This document shows, in pieces, positions 1 to 6,207 of a DNA stretch of 18,249 nt; positions within the stretch are counted from its first letter, which is position 1; every line of letters starts with the position of its first letter. Origin of the DNA: Holophagales bacterium (GTDB lineage Bacteria; Acidobacteriota; Holophagae; Holophagales; Holophagaceae); contig JAITFL010000067.1 of the NCBI GenBank assembly GCA_031281385.1, forward strand, positions 1 through 18,249, read 5' to 3'. The position numbers and the translations under genes are program-made. Below the pieces are notes generated by a model that saw only the letters and a program-made list of their open reading frames with translations, did no database searches and was not told where the DNA came from.

Positions 1-4
1 AATT

Positions 5-26
5 GCGTTCAATTGGCATTGAACGC
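5..26. repeat. Perfect short hairpin at the left edge
   Basis: Arms 5-13 (GCGTTCAAT) and 18-26 (ATTGAACGC) are exact reverse complements around a 4-nt loop. It is the first of several hairpins downstream of the minus-strand gene that ends at 155. There is no U-run beside it, so it does not look like a classic terminator. Confidence 0.6.
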
Positions 27-37
27 TGTACGCCAAA

Positions 38-76
38 GTTTTTGAAAAAGCTGGGAAACCCAGCATTTTCAAAAAC
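38..76. repeat. Long near-perfect hairpin (18-bp arms, AAA loop)
   Basis: Positions 38-55 pair with 59-76 with a single mismatch around the loop AAA at 56-58. The stem combines an A/T-rich base with a GC-rich top (GCTGGG/CCCAGC). Its shape resembles a bidirectional terminator, but on the minus strand it lies about 80 nt past the end of the small secreted-protein gene and no clean U-run follows. Its role is not established. Confidence 0.65.
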
Positions 77-100
77 TTGCGGGCGTCGGTTCCCGCCGCC

Positions 101-142
101 TTTATACCAATATGCAACCATTTGGTTGCATATTGGTATAAA
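101..142. repeat. Perfect 20-bp inverted repeat with 2-nt loop
   Basis: Positions 101-120 are the exact reverse complement of 123-142, with only TT between them. It lies 12 nt beyond the stop codon of the minus-strand gene at 155-682, so it could act as its 3' end or as a transcription stop. The perfect pairing and tiny loop mean it would extrude readily as a cruciform. The word ATACCAA in this stem recurs in the hairpin at 918-948 and downstream of recG. Confidence 0.75.
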
Positions 143-154
143 ATATCTGCAAAA

Positions 155-682
155 CTACTTTCTTGCAATTTTCACGGAATAGGGCTGCTCGGCCATTCCA
201 TGAACGGCGAATGCAATTAGGCACTGCTCTTTGGAAGTGTTTTTCATGGCGATAGTTGGACTCTGCCGTTTTAGCTGGTTGTCAATGGCCAGCTTGATTT
301 TGGAGTAGAGTGGATCACTTTTGTCATTCGGCAGTATCCAATTTATTTTGTAGTTTACTATCGGGGTGGCTTTCAGCGACAGCGTCAAGGTTTGCCCCGG
401 TTCAATGGGCGTGGCGAATAGGCGAAGCCCAAATGCAACACGGGAATCGGCTTTGGCTAGGTCGTAGTTTAGCAAATCTAAGGGCATTGTTTTTTCTTCC
501 AGCAGGTCAACGCCAATAGGCACCAGCACTGTTTCCTCGCCCTTTTTGCTGTAGTCAACCTTAGGTTTTTCTTCCTGTTCTTGGGCGAATGGAAGCTGCT
601 TTGCCGCAGCAGAGGGGCAAAGCCCCACTGACGCGCCCAAGGACACGATGGACAGAGAAACTAGAACGTTGCGAAAATTCAT
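155..682 (-). CDS. Small secreted protein of unknown function
   Basis: This ORF encodes 175 residues. I do not recognise its family. Residues 1-27 form a Sec-type signal peptide: a basic start (MNFR), a hydrophobic core, and an Ala-rich cleavage site near SAAA/K. A Cys at 22 is not in a good lipobox. The mature part is charged near its start (EQEEKPKVDYSKKGEE), then mixed, with short hydrophobic alternations that suggest a beta-rich fold. No catalytic motif or Cys-rich pattern is visible. The ATG at 682 is supported by the ribosome binding site GGAGGT on the minus strand (688-693), 5 nt upstream. The gene stands alone, is A/T-richer than its neighbours, and is enclosed by hairpin clusters on both sides (5-142 and 748-1010). 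Secretion is inferred from the signal peptide; function is unknown. Confidence 0.75.
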   Translation of the reverse strand: MNFRNVLVSLSIVSLGASVGLCPSAAAKQLPFAQEQEEKPKVDYSKKGEETVLVPIGVDLLEEKTMPLDLLNYDLAKADSRVAFGLRLFATPIEPGQTLTLSLKATPIVNYKINWILPNDKSDPLYSKIKLAIDNQLKRQSPTIAMKNTSKEQCLIAFAVHGMAEQPYSVKIARK

Positions 683-747
683 GGCATACCTCCATTTTTA
701 TAGCTTACATCTATTAGATGGCGTTCAGATGGGAAAAGTTGCATCAT

Positions 748-797
748 CATTCCAATTCCAGATAGAATTAGCCATGATTTTATCTGGAATTGGAATG
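748..797. repeat. Perfect 17-bp inverted repeat, 16-nt loop
   Basis: Arm 748-764 (CATTCCAATTCCAGATA) is matched exactly by its reverse complement at 781-797. It lies about 65 nt upstream of the minus-strand gene start, so it could be an operator or a transcript structure. It abuts the next hairpin (797-815), sharing one base. Confidence 0.75.
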
Positions 798-815
798 CGC
801 GACAGGACGTCGCGC
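797..815. repeat. Perfect GC-rich 7-bp hairpin
   Basis: GCGCGAC at 797-803 pairs with GTCGCGC at 809-815 around the loop AGGAC. It directly adjoins the larger inverted repeat on its left and an 8-bp hairpin (CGAAATGC/GCATTTCG, 817-835) on its right, so the three stems are stacked back to back. Confidence 0.6.
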
Positions 816-816
816 C

Positions 817-835
817 CGAAATGCGAAGCATTTCG
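817..835. repeat. Perfect 8-bp hairpin with GAA loop
   Basis: CGAAATGC at 817-824 is the exact reverse complement of GCATTTCG at 828-835, with a GAA triloop. It is part of the run of unrelated hairpins between the two divergent genes. Confidence 0.6.
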
Positions 836-917
836 TGAGGCCAGAACGAAGCTGAAATATGCAGTAGGACGAAAAGCTGGGAGAAGCTGACACTTCCGCA
901 AAGCCCAACAGGGCGGC

Positions 918-948
918 CTTGGTATCCGATGGGGCATCGGATACCAAG
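918..948. repeat. Perfect 14-bp hairpin with GGG loop
   Basis: CTTGGTATCCGATG (918-931) pairs exactly with CATCGGATACCAAG (935-948). The loop is GGG. A small GCCC/GGGC stem (903-914) lies just to its left. Confidence 0.7.
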
Positions 949-974
949 AGGCGAGCTTGTCTCCCCGCAGCCGA

Positions 975-1010
975 CTAATTCAAAATTGCATGGACGCAAT
1001 TTTGAATTAG
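975..1010. repeat. Perfect 15-bp inverted repeat just upstream of the dehydrogenase
   Basis: CTAATTCAAAATTGC (975-989) pairs exactly with its reverse complement at 996-1010 around the loop ATGGAC. The 3' arm ends 15 nt before the ATG at 1026, so the structure lies in or near the leader of the dehydrogenase gene and could affect its translation or mark an operator. Confidence 0.7.
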
Positions 1011-1025
1011 AATTGGAATAAGTAT

Positions 1026-1979
1026 ATGGAATCCCCAAACCGCATGGCAGTCGTCCATCATCGGGCCTCAGACTGGGAGAAGGCCATCAAGGCCGCCGAG
1101 CCAAGGCTGGACGTCCGCGCTTGGCATCCAAGGGATGCACTGGCCGCTGACGATGGCTGGCTGAATGGGGCCAAGGCACTTTTTACTTGGCGCTTTCCAC
1201 AGGGCTTCTTGCAAAAAATGCCGAACCTTGTGTGGGTGCAAAACGCCGGGGCGGGCGTTGACCACTTGATCCAACACCCCGAATTGTCCAAAGACATAGC
1301 CATCACCCGCGCCGACGGCCGCTTTGGCCTTTGGATAGCTAGATATGTCTGCGGCCACTTGCTATTTGAGGCTCAAGAAATAGATAGTTGCCGTCAGGCG
1401 CAGGCGGAAAGGCGTTGGGCGGGGAAACTGCTGCCCGAAAGGCTGCACGGCAAAACCGCGCTCATAGTCGGCTTTGGGAGAATAGGCCGTCAAGTGGGCC
1501 TTTCACTGCGAACATTGGGGATGGACGTTGTGGGCTTCGCCACACAGGATAGACCCGACCCAGACTTTCAAATACTCTCGATAAGCCGCTTGCCCGAATT
1601 CATCCCAAGCGCAAGAGCCTTAGTGCTATGCGCTCCGGCAACCGATGCAACAAAGGGGATGATAAACGCGGATGTCTTGGCACACGGACATTCCTGCCTG
1701 ACGCTCATCAACGTCGGCAGGGGCAGCCAAATTGTGCTGCCCGACATGGTGGCCGCGCTGGACGAAGGCAGGCTGGGCCGGGCAGTGCTGGACGTGTTCC
1801 CCGCCGAACCGCTGGATTCCAAAGACCCAATGTGGGCGCATCCCAACATCACCATAACCCCCCACCACAGCGGCCCAACCGTCATAGAAAACATACTGCC
1901 GGACATACTCCCAAACCTGCGGGCCTACGCCGAAAATCGGCCCATCGTCGGAGCCGTTGACAGGGAGCGGGGGTATTGA
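1026..1979 (+). CDS. D-2-hydroxyacid dehydrogenase, GhrA-like (glyoxylate/hydroxypyruvate reductase type)
   Basis: This 317-residue protein would reduce a 2-oxo acid to the D-2-hydroxy acid with NAD(P)H, in the cytoplasm. The Rossmann motif GFGRIG is at 149-154. The expected active-site trio is present: Arg232 in NVGRG, Glu261 in VFPAEP, and His280 in TPHHSG. The N-terminal substrate region has the GAGVDHL motif typical of the GhrA branch (residues 76-82). Length is normal for the family. The start at 1026 has no strong ribosome binding site (only GGAA at 1015-1018). A second Met at codon 7 is possible. The gene stands alone, divergent from the small secreted-protein gene and behind the hairpin cluster. 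The true substrate (glyoxylate, hydroxypyruvate, phenylpyruvate or another) cannot be told from the sequence. Confidence 0.88.
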   Translation: MESPNRMAVVHHRASDWEKAIKAAEPRLDVRAWHPRDALAADDGWLNGAKALFTWRFPQGFLQKMPNLVWVQNAGAGVDHLIQHPELSKDIAITRADGRFGLWIARYVCGHLLFEAQEIDSCRQAQAERRWAGKLLPERLHGKTALIVGFGRIGRQVGLSLRTLGMDVVGFATQDRPDPDFQILSISRLPEFIPSARALVLCAPATDATKGMINADVLAHGHSCLTLINVGRGSQIVLPDMVAALDEGRLGRAVLDVFPAEPLDSKDPMWAHPNITITPHHSGPTVIENILPDILPNLRAYAENRPIVGAVDRERGY

Positions 1980-2385
1980 TTTGGGTTAAAATGAGCCACC
2001 AAAGGCCATTGCAAGGCTGTTTTGGCATACTGAACCTCTTGCAAAACCCTCATCGCGCTCATCGAAGTCACTAGGGGGTCTGGGGGGTAGCGAGGGGGGC
2101 CGCTCGCATGCGGGCGGGACCGAGCGAACCCCCAGTTAGCATCCAGAAAGCTTTTCCAAAACCTGGAGCAAAACGAAACAGGCCGAAGACTCTCAATTCT
2201 GAACTTAAGCGGCGAATGACCTCGCCGCGTGTTCATTCGGCGGGATGGATATTGCCGTTCGCCAGCAAGAAAAGATTTGGGATGGTTTTGCAATTACCTC
2301 ATACTAAAAAAAGATGTGGTAACACACAAAGGAGAGTAGTATCGCATCCCTAACTTGCGGCAATGTCCTACCAGAGCCAAGGCAT
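1980..2385. other. Intergenic region with a degenerate repeat and small hairpins
   Basis: No convincing gene is seen here. TTGCAAAAC occurs at 2039-2047. A G-rich stretch near 2072-2098 shares the word GGGGTCTGGGG, in inverse orientation, with the repeats at 3951-4037 and 4965-5068. CGCTCG/CGAGCG (2101-2106, 2121-2126) and GCGGCGA/TCGCCGC (2209-2228) are short inverted repeats. A strong Shine-Dalgarno-like AAAGGAG at 2328-2334 precedes the methyltransferase but is not followed by a standard start codon in its frame. Confidence 0.5.
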
Positions 2386-3498
2386 TTGAGCCTATCTGAT
2401 GATTTGAGTGAAGACCCGGAATACCTATCCACGCAGCTCATAACGTACATAGGCAACAAACGCGCCCTTCTTGGGTTCATAGATGGCGCACTGGACATAG
2501 TGAAGGCACGTTTGGGGCGCGAAAAGCTGGACATACTGGACATGTTCTCTGGCTCTGGCGTGGTTTCTCGCTTTTTCAAGAGGAGCGCTAAATGCCTTTA
2601 CGTGAACGATGTAGAGTACTATGCCGAAACGCTTAGCCGTTGCTACCTGTCAGACGCCCAGGACATCTCTCGCCTAGCGCCAATGCATGCCCGCTTAGTG
2701 CAGGAGATAGAGAACAACTTGCGGCCTGGCTTCATCGCCAATATGTACGCCCCCAAAGACGAAAACAATGTACAGTTGGGAGAAAGATGCTTCTTCACGC
2801 CAAGAAACGCCGCTTACATAGACACAGCGCGGCAGTTGATTGAGTACCTGCCTTCCGAGGTGCGGCACTACTTTATAGCCCCCCTGCTGACAGAGGTTTC
2901 GATAAAAAACAATACGTCTGGCGTGTTCAAGGGCTTTTACAAGAACAGCCACAGTGGGATCGGCCAGTTCGGCGGGAACGGCAAAGACGCGCTTTCGCGG
3001 ATTATGACGCGCATTGAGCTGCCATTCCCCGTTTTCAGCCGCTTCTCCTGCCCCGTTGAAGTGCGGCGCGAAGACGCCAACGTCTTGGCGGGCATGCTCC
3101 CCAGAATGGACTTGGCCTACTTGGATCCGCCCTACAACCAGCATCCGTATGGGTCAAACTACTTCATGCTCAACCTAGTTGACTCCTACCGCAGACCGGC
3201 GGAGGTCAGCAACGTGTCGGGCATACCCACCGATTGGAACAGATCCGCCTATAATAGCCGCAAATGTGCCTTTGACGCGCTGTCCCGCCTATGCCGCGAC
3301 ATTGATGCCCGCTTCTTACTGATTTCATTTAATTCCGAGGGATTCATAGCCAAAGACCGGATGCTCGCTATGCTTGGCGACATGGGCCGCACCGAGATCA
3401 TCGAAAAAACATACAACGCTTTTAGGGGTTCTAGGAACCTGCAGGGACGCGACATACATGTGACGGAGTACCTGTTTTTGGTGGACAAGGTTGGTTAG
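2386..3498 (+). CDS. D12-class N6-adenine DNA methyltransferase (Dam-like), apparently solitary
   Basis: This 370-residue protein would transfer methyl from S-adenosylmethionine to N6 of adenine in a specific DNA site. The D12 hallmarks are in order: YIGNKR (21-26), the AdoMet motif DMFSGSG (52-58), and the catalytic DPPYNQ (247-252). The region between is long enough for a target recognition domain. The first standard start in frame is TTG at 2386, which lacks a good ribosome binding site. The frame is open back to a stop at 2320-2322, and AAAGGAG at 2328-2334 lies 6 nt before an in-frame ATC at 2341, a very rare start codon. An out-of-frame ATG at 2363 encodes 8 codons ending in a TGA that overlaps the TTG. 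No restriction enzyme is visible beside it, so it may be an orphan or part of a lost or distant restriction-modification system. The target site is unknown. Confidence 0.88.
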   Translation: MSLSDDLSEDPEYLSTQLITYIGNKRALLGFIDGALDIVKARLGREKLDILDMFSGSGVVSRFFKRSAKCLYVNDVEYYAETLSRCYLSDAQDISRLAPMHARLVQEIENNLRPGFIANMYAPKDENNVQLGERCFFTPRNAAYIDTARQLIEYLPSEVRHYFIAPLLTEVSIKNNTSGVFKGFYKNSHSGIGQFGGNGKDALSRIMTRIELPFPVFSRFSCPVEVRREDANVLAGMLPRMDLAYLDPPYNQHPYGSNYFMLNLVDSYRRPAEVSNVSGIPTDWNRSAYNSRKCAFDALSRLCRDIDARFLLISFNSEGFIAKDRMLAMLGDMGRTEIIEKTYNAFRGSRNLQGRDIHVTEYLFLVDKVG

Positions 3499-3950
3499 GG
3501 GGTAGGGTGCCGCTACGCCGCAGTATTGAGGCTGGTTGGTACCCGTGTCATGTTTATAGTCAACGCCCTTGACCATCGCTACAAATTGGCATGCTTCGCC
3601 TGCGCCTTCCATTCCGCTCCCCGCCTTTTGGAAGAGTGCGGTAAAACCATTGCGGGACACAGGTCTGCGCTTTCAAGCCACTCCCGGTATTCCTGCTTGG
3701 CGGCTCGCTCCATTCTCGGCGCAGTCTAGCGCGTTCGCGCCCTCATCGGGGCAAACAGATTAGCTAGTTGAACACCTACTCACGGATTCATCTTGTTCTG
3801 GTTTTGAAGGGCGGGGACTATATTCCGGTTGACGACGCAACGAGGTTATGCGCACGGCAGACTCATCGGGCAGAATGGGTACTCGGCGGGGGTATTTGTC
3901 CAGCGCATATCTTTCATGCTCGGGCCTGCCGCGCATGCACATCGAACCCT

Positions 3951-4037
3951 CTTTTTAAGTCGCCCAAGTGCTGCACTGCAGCCACAAACGCTCATTGCAC
4001 TAAGGCGTCTTCCCCAGACCCCGGACGCTCGCTTCGT
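3951..4037. repeat. Dispersed repeat R1, copy 1 (lacking the internal hairpin)
   Basis: This copy shares CTTTTTAAG, CGCCCAAGTGCTGC, AAACGCTCATTGCACTA and CGTCTTCCCCAGACCCCGG in the same order with 4965-5068. It lacks about 18 bp that form the left arm of the hairpin in copy 2. It is immediately followed by TTCAGCGCTAGACGCT, the same tail that ends repeat R2 elsewhere. Confidence 0.7.
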
Positions 4038-4055
4038 TCAGCGCTAGACGCTGAA
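4037..4055. repeat. Perfect 7-bp hairpin, tail of the modular repeat
   Basis: TTCAGCG (4037-4043) pairs exactly with CGCTGAA (4049-4055) around CTAGA. Variants of the same tail, with partly preserved pairing, close the R2 copies near 5222 and 14099. It ends 46 nt before rnhB. Confidence 0.55.
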
Positions 4056-4101
4056 TCCACCCTCTTGTAATTTATACCTAGTAACTTGTAACTGGTGTTG
4101 T

Positions 4102-4767
4102 ATGTCCGGCTCCCCCAAACCATCCACCTTAGACTGGGACTTGGCGAACCTCCCAGGGGGCATAGTGTGGGGCGGGGTGGACGAGGCAGGGCGGGGGGCA
4201 TGGGCTGGGCCGGTCGTTGCGGCGGCGGTGGCTCTGGACAGGGAAACGGCCAAAAAGTGGCGCAGCGTGCTTGGCAAGGCCAGAGACTCCAAAACGCTTG
4301 CGCCCGAAAAGCGTTCGGCTATGGCGATGGAGCTAAAGGCCGTTCTGCCCTCTTGGTCCGCTTCCATTGTTGACAACAGGGCCATAGACAGGGACAACAT
4401 ACTAGAGGCCACAAAGGCCGCCATGAGGCAAGCCATACGCGAATTGACCATTGTGCCCGCCTTGGTGCTGATAGACGGCAACCACGCGCCAGGCTCTGGG
4501 CTTAGGGAGCGCACATTGGTTGACGGCGACGCGATCTCCTGTGCCATTGCCAGTGCCTCGATACTGGCCAAGGCCTACCGCGATGAATTGATGGTTGCGC
4601 TGGACTCGGTGTACCCCGAATATGGCTTCGCCAAGCACAAAGGCTATGGTACCAAGGCGCACCAAGCGGCCATAATGCAGCATGGACCCTGCCCCATACA
4701 CAGGATGAGCTATAGACCGCTAAGGGAGGTTGCTGAAGGGGCAAACACAGAGGGCGAACCTAGATGA
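4102..4767 (+). CDS. rnhB: Ribonuclease HII
   Basis: This 221-residue enzyme cleaves the RNA strand of RNA/DNA hybrids and nicks DNA at single embedded ribonucleotides, which starts their removal. The family signature GVDEAGRG (25-32) carries catalytic Asp27 and Glu28. Asp125 in LIDGN and Asp161 in the ASILAKAYRD stretch complete the metal-binding acids. KHKGYGTKAH near residue 175 is also typical. Length is normal. The ATG at 4102 has no clear Shine-Dalgarno sequence; an A/T-rich stretch at 4066-4078 (TTGTAATTTATAC) may contain a -10 element. The gene is alone and is bracketed by two copies of the dispersed repeat R1. TTGCAAAACT follows 11 nt after the stop. Confidence 0.95.
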   Translation: MSGSPKPSTLDWDLANLPGGIVWGGVDEAGRGAWAGPVVAAAVALDRETAKKWRSVLGKARDSKTLAPEKRSAMAMELKAVLPSWSASIVDNRAIDRDNILEATKAAMRQAIRELTIVPALVLIDGNHAPGSGLRERTLVDGDAISCAIASASILAKAYRDELMVALDSVYPEYGFAKHKGYGTKAHQAAIMQHGPCPIHRMSYRPLREVAEGANTEGEPR

Positions 4768-4964
4768 TCAAGAATTACTTGCAAAACTAGGCTACTTTTG
4801 AATGTATGGCTTTCTGGCGCGTCTAATGCACTGATGCGTCCTCTCAGTATCCTGCGCTTGCGCTCCGGATACGCGAGACGTCCTCCGTTGGTCTCTGCGG
4901 CACATTGGTCGGCAATGCTGCCATGGGCGTTTACAGCTTGTTCAACGTCGTTTTCTCGCTGCCC

Positions 4965-5068
4965 CTTTTTAAGCCGCCCAAGTGCTGCTGGCGTTTGAGG
5001 CTGCACAGCAGCCTCAAACGCTCATTGCACTAGGACGTCTTCCCCAGACCCCGGGTACTCGCCTCGCT
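4965..5068. repeat. Dispersed repeat R1, copy 2 (complete, with hairpin)
   Basis: This copy is collinear with 3951-4037 but carries an inserted arm that creates a perfect 14-bp hairpin: GCGTTTGAGGCTGC (4991-5004), loop ACA, GCAGCCTCAAACGC (5008-5021). The two copies flank rnhB in direct orientation. The hairpin is not followed by a U-run on either strand. Confidence 0.75.
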
Positions 5069-5120
5069 TACTGCCCTATGGAAGGGCTGATACATGGACA
5101 TGGCTTCGATGGGTGGGGAG

Positions 5121-5222
5121 ATGCATGGAGGGGGCTTCATTCAGCGGGCAGATATTTGTGAAATGGCTCCGAGGTGGGCGATACGGACGGGAAAAATGTT
5201 CCGTTCAGTGCTGGACGCTCAA
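5121..5222. repeat. Dispersed repeat R2, copy A
   Basis: About 100 bp closely match 13999-14099. Identical blocks include ATGCATGGAGGGGGCTTC and GTGAAATGGCTCCGAGGT, and both copies end in a CGTTCAG(C/T)GCTGGACGCTCAA tail. The segment just before it (5098-5118) matches, with three differences, the reverse complement of the segment before copy B (13981-14001). Confidence 0.75.
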
Positions 5223-5306
5223 TTCGCAATAATCATCATCGCGGCGCAACCGCATCCTTATTTGCCCTAATCCCTATCTGACCCCTATCCCCTACCAGTT
5301 AATAGT

Positions 5307-5315
5307 TGTTATAAT
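5307..5315 (+). promoter_or_regulatory. Extended -10 promoter of the fumarase operon
   Basis: TGTTATAAT gives a consensus -10 hexamer (TATAAT, 5310-5315) with the extended TGn element. No good -35 is seen at the right distance, which is usual for extended -10 promoters. Transcription would start near 5322, leaving a leader of about 38 nt. Confidence 0.6.
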
Positions 5316-5344
5316 TACCTGCGCCAAAACTTTTTTAGCGGATC

Positions 5345-5350
5345 GGAGGT
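5345..5350 (+). promoter_or_regulatory. Ribosome binding site of fumarase alpha
   Basis: GGAGGT lies 9 nt before the ATG at 5360 and fixes this start. Confidence 0.75.
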
Positions 5351-5359
5351 AGGCAAAGC

Positions 5360-6205
5360 ATGAGAGAGATATCAACAAGCCAAATAGTGGAACAGGTGGT
5401 GCCTTTGTGCCTCAAGGCGGCCTTCGACCTGCCGCAGGACATGAGGCAGGCACTGGCGGACGCGGCGGGGAAGGAGCCTTCGCCCATCGGGCAGTCAATG
5501 CTCAAACAGCTCGTGGAAAACTACTGCGTGGCGGAGCAGCAGCAGATGCCCATTTGCCAGGATACGGGCGTGGCAGTCTATTTCGCCGAGGTGGGCCAGG
5601 ACGTGCGGATAACCGGCGGCACGCTCAACGAGGCTTTGGCTAAGGCCACGGAGGAGGCGTGGAAAAAGGGCTACCTGCGGATGAGCATAGTCGAAGACCC
5701 TCTTTTCTCTAGAAAGAACACGCGCACCAACGGCCCGCCCATCGTCCACATTTCAATTGTGCCGGGCGACAAGCTGAACATCACCATCGCGCCAAAGGGC
5801 GGGGGTTCAGAAAACATGAGCAAGCTGGCCATGTTGAAACCGACCGTGGGCGCTCCGGCGGTGGCAGACTTCATCGTGGAATCGGTCATCGCGGCGGGTG
5901 GCAACCCGTGTCCGCCAATAGTGGTGGGCGTTGGCATAGGAGGCAACTTCGAGGTCGCGCCGCTGCTGGCGAAAAAGGCGCTACTGCGACATCTTGGCGA
6001 TCCGCACCCAGACCCGCAGTACGCAGAGTTTGAAAAAATGCTGTTGGGCAGGATAAACGCCAGCGGCATCGGGCCGCAGGGTCTTGGCGGCCGCACGATG
6101 GCCATAGCCGTCCACATTGAGCACCACCCGTGCCACATGGCAAGCCTGCCGGTGGCCGTGAACATCAACTGCCATGCGTCTAGACACGCCAGCTTGGAGA
6201 TTTGA
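5360..6205 (+). CDS. Class I (Fe-S) fumarate hydratase, alpha subunit
   Basis: This 281-residue subunit binds the [4Fe-4S] cluster that activates water addition to fumarate, giving L-malate in the TCA cycle or in reverse for succinate fermentation. It corresponds to the N-terminal part of FumA/FumB and to TtdA. Cluster ligands are likely Cys66 (in PICQDTG), Cys184 (in NPCPP) and a third near the end, Cys271 in NCHASRH or less likely Cys258 in HPCH. Other family marks are TNGPPIVH and KGGGSENMS. The start is set by GGAGGT 9 nt upstream. The beta subunit starts 2 nt after its stop, so the two form one operon. L-tartrate dehydratase has the same two-subunit design and cannot be fully excluded. 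The fumarase reading is favoured as the more common role. Confidence 0.9.
   Translation: MREISTSQIVEQVVPLCLKAAFDLPQDMRQALADAAGKEPSPIGQSMLKQLVENYCVAEQQQMPICQDTGVAVYFAEVGQDVRITGGTLNEALAKATEEAWKKGYLRMSIVEDPLFSRKNTRTNGPPIVHISIVPGDKLNITIAPKGGGSENMSKLAMLKPTVGAPAVADFIVESVIAAGGNPCPPIVVGVGIGGNFEVAPLLAKKALLRHLGDPHPDPQYAEFEKMLLGRINASGIGPQGLGGRTMAIAVHIEHHPCHMASLPVAVNINCHASRHASLEI
6196..6200 (+). promoter_or_regulatory. Ribosome binding site choosing the ATG start of fumarase beta
   Basis: GGAGA inside the 3' end of the alpha gene lies 7 nt before the ATG at 6208. The TTG at 6202, which overlaps the alpha stop codon, would be only 1 nt away, so the ATG is preferred. Confidence 0.65.
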
Positions 6206-6207
6206 CA

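Larger units (their letters stand above)
683..1025. other. Intergenic hairpin-dense region
   Basis: These 343 bp separate two divergent genes and hold no convincing ORF. They contain at least five perfect inverted repeats in close succession: 748-764 with 781-797 (17 bp), 797-803 with 809-815 (7 bp), 817-824 with 828-835 (8 bp), 918-931 with 935-948 (14 bp) and 975-989 with 996-1010 (15 bp). The arms have unrelated sequences, so this is not a tandem repeat of one unit. I see no convincing -35/-10 pair for either flanking gene. Confidence 0.7.
3499..4101. other. 603-bp gap without a convincing gene, ending in repeats
   Basis: Short open frames exist on both strands, but none has a ribosome binding site, a recognisable domain or plausible composition. 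The left 450 bp show nothing I can name. They could be a decayed gene. The right part holds one copy of a dispersed repeat (3951-4037) and a 7-bp hairpin (4037-4055) just upstream of rnhB. Confidence 0.5.
4768..5359. other. 592-bp gap: hairpins, full-length modular repeat, promoter of the fumarase operon
   Basis: No convincing gene is seen. An imperfect hairpin lies at 4847-4872: GTATCC/GGATAC as outer pairs, GCGC-TT-GCGC as inner pairs. The repeat R1 with its hairpin follows (4965-5068), then R2 (5121-5222). The right end holds the promoter and ribosome binding site of the fumarase operon. Confidence 0.6.

Noticed and set aside
38..142. Intrinsic terminators for the minus-strand gene
   Set aside because: The stems are strong but no U-run follows on the minus strand, so they are reported as inverted repeats only.
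155..682. Lipoprotein signal (Cys22)
   Set aside because: The residues before the Cys (SVGLC) do not fit a lipobox; an Ala-rich signal peptidase I site follows.
1925..2353. Overlapping open frames on both strands between the dehydrogenase and the methyltransferase
   Set aside because: Arg/Pro/Ser-rich translations of G-rich repeat-like DNA, without ribosome binding sites or familiar motifs.
3526..4070. Several 60-100 residue frames in the gap before rnhB
   Set aside because: They conflict with one another, have no start signals, and the right part is dispersed repeat. Decayed coding DNA is possible but cannot be shown.
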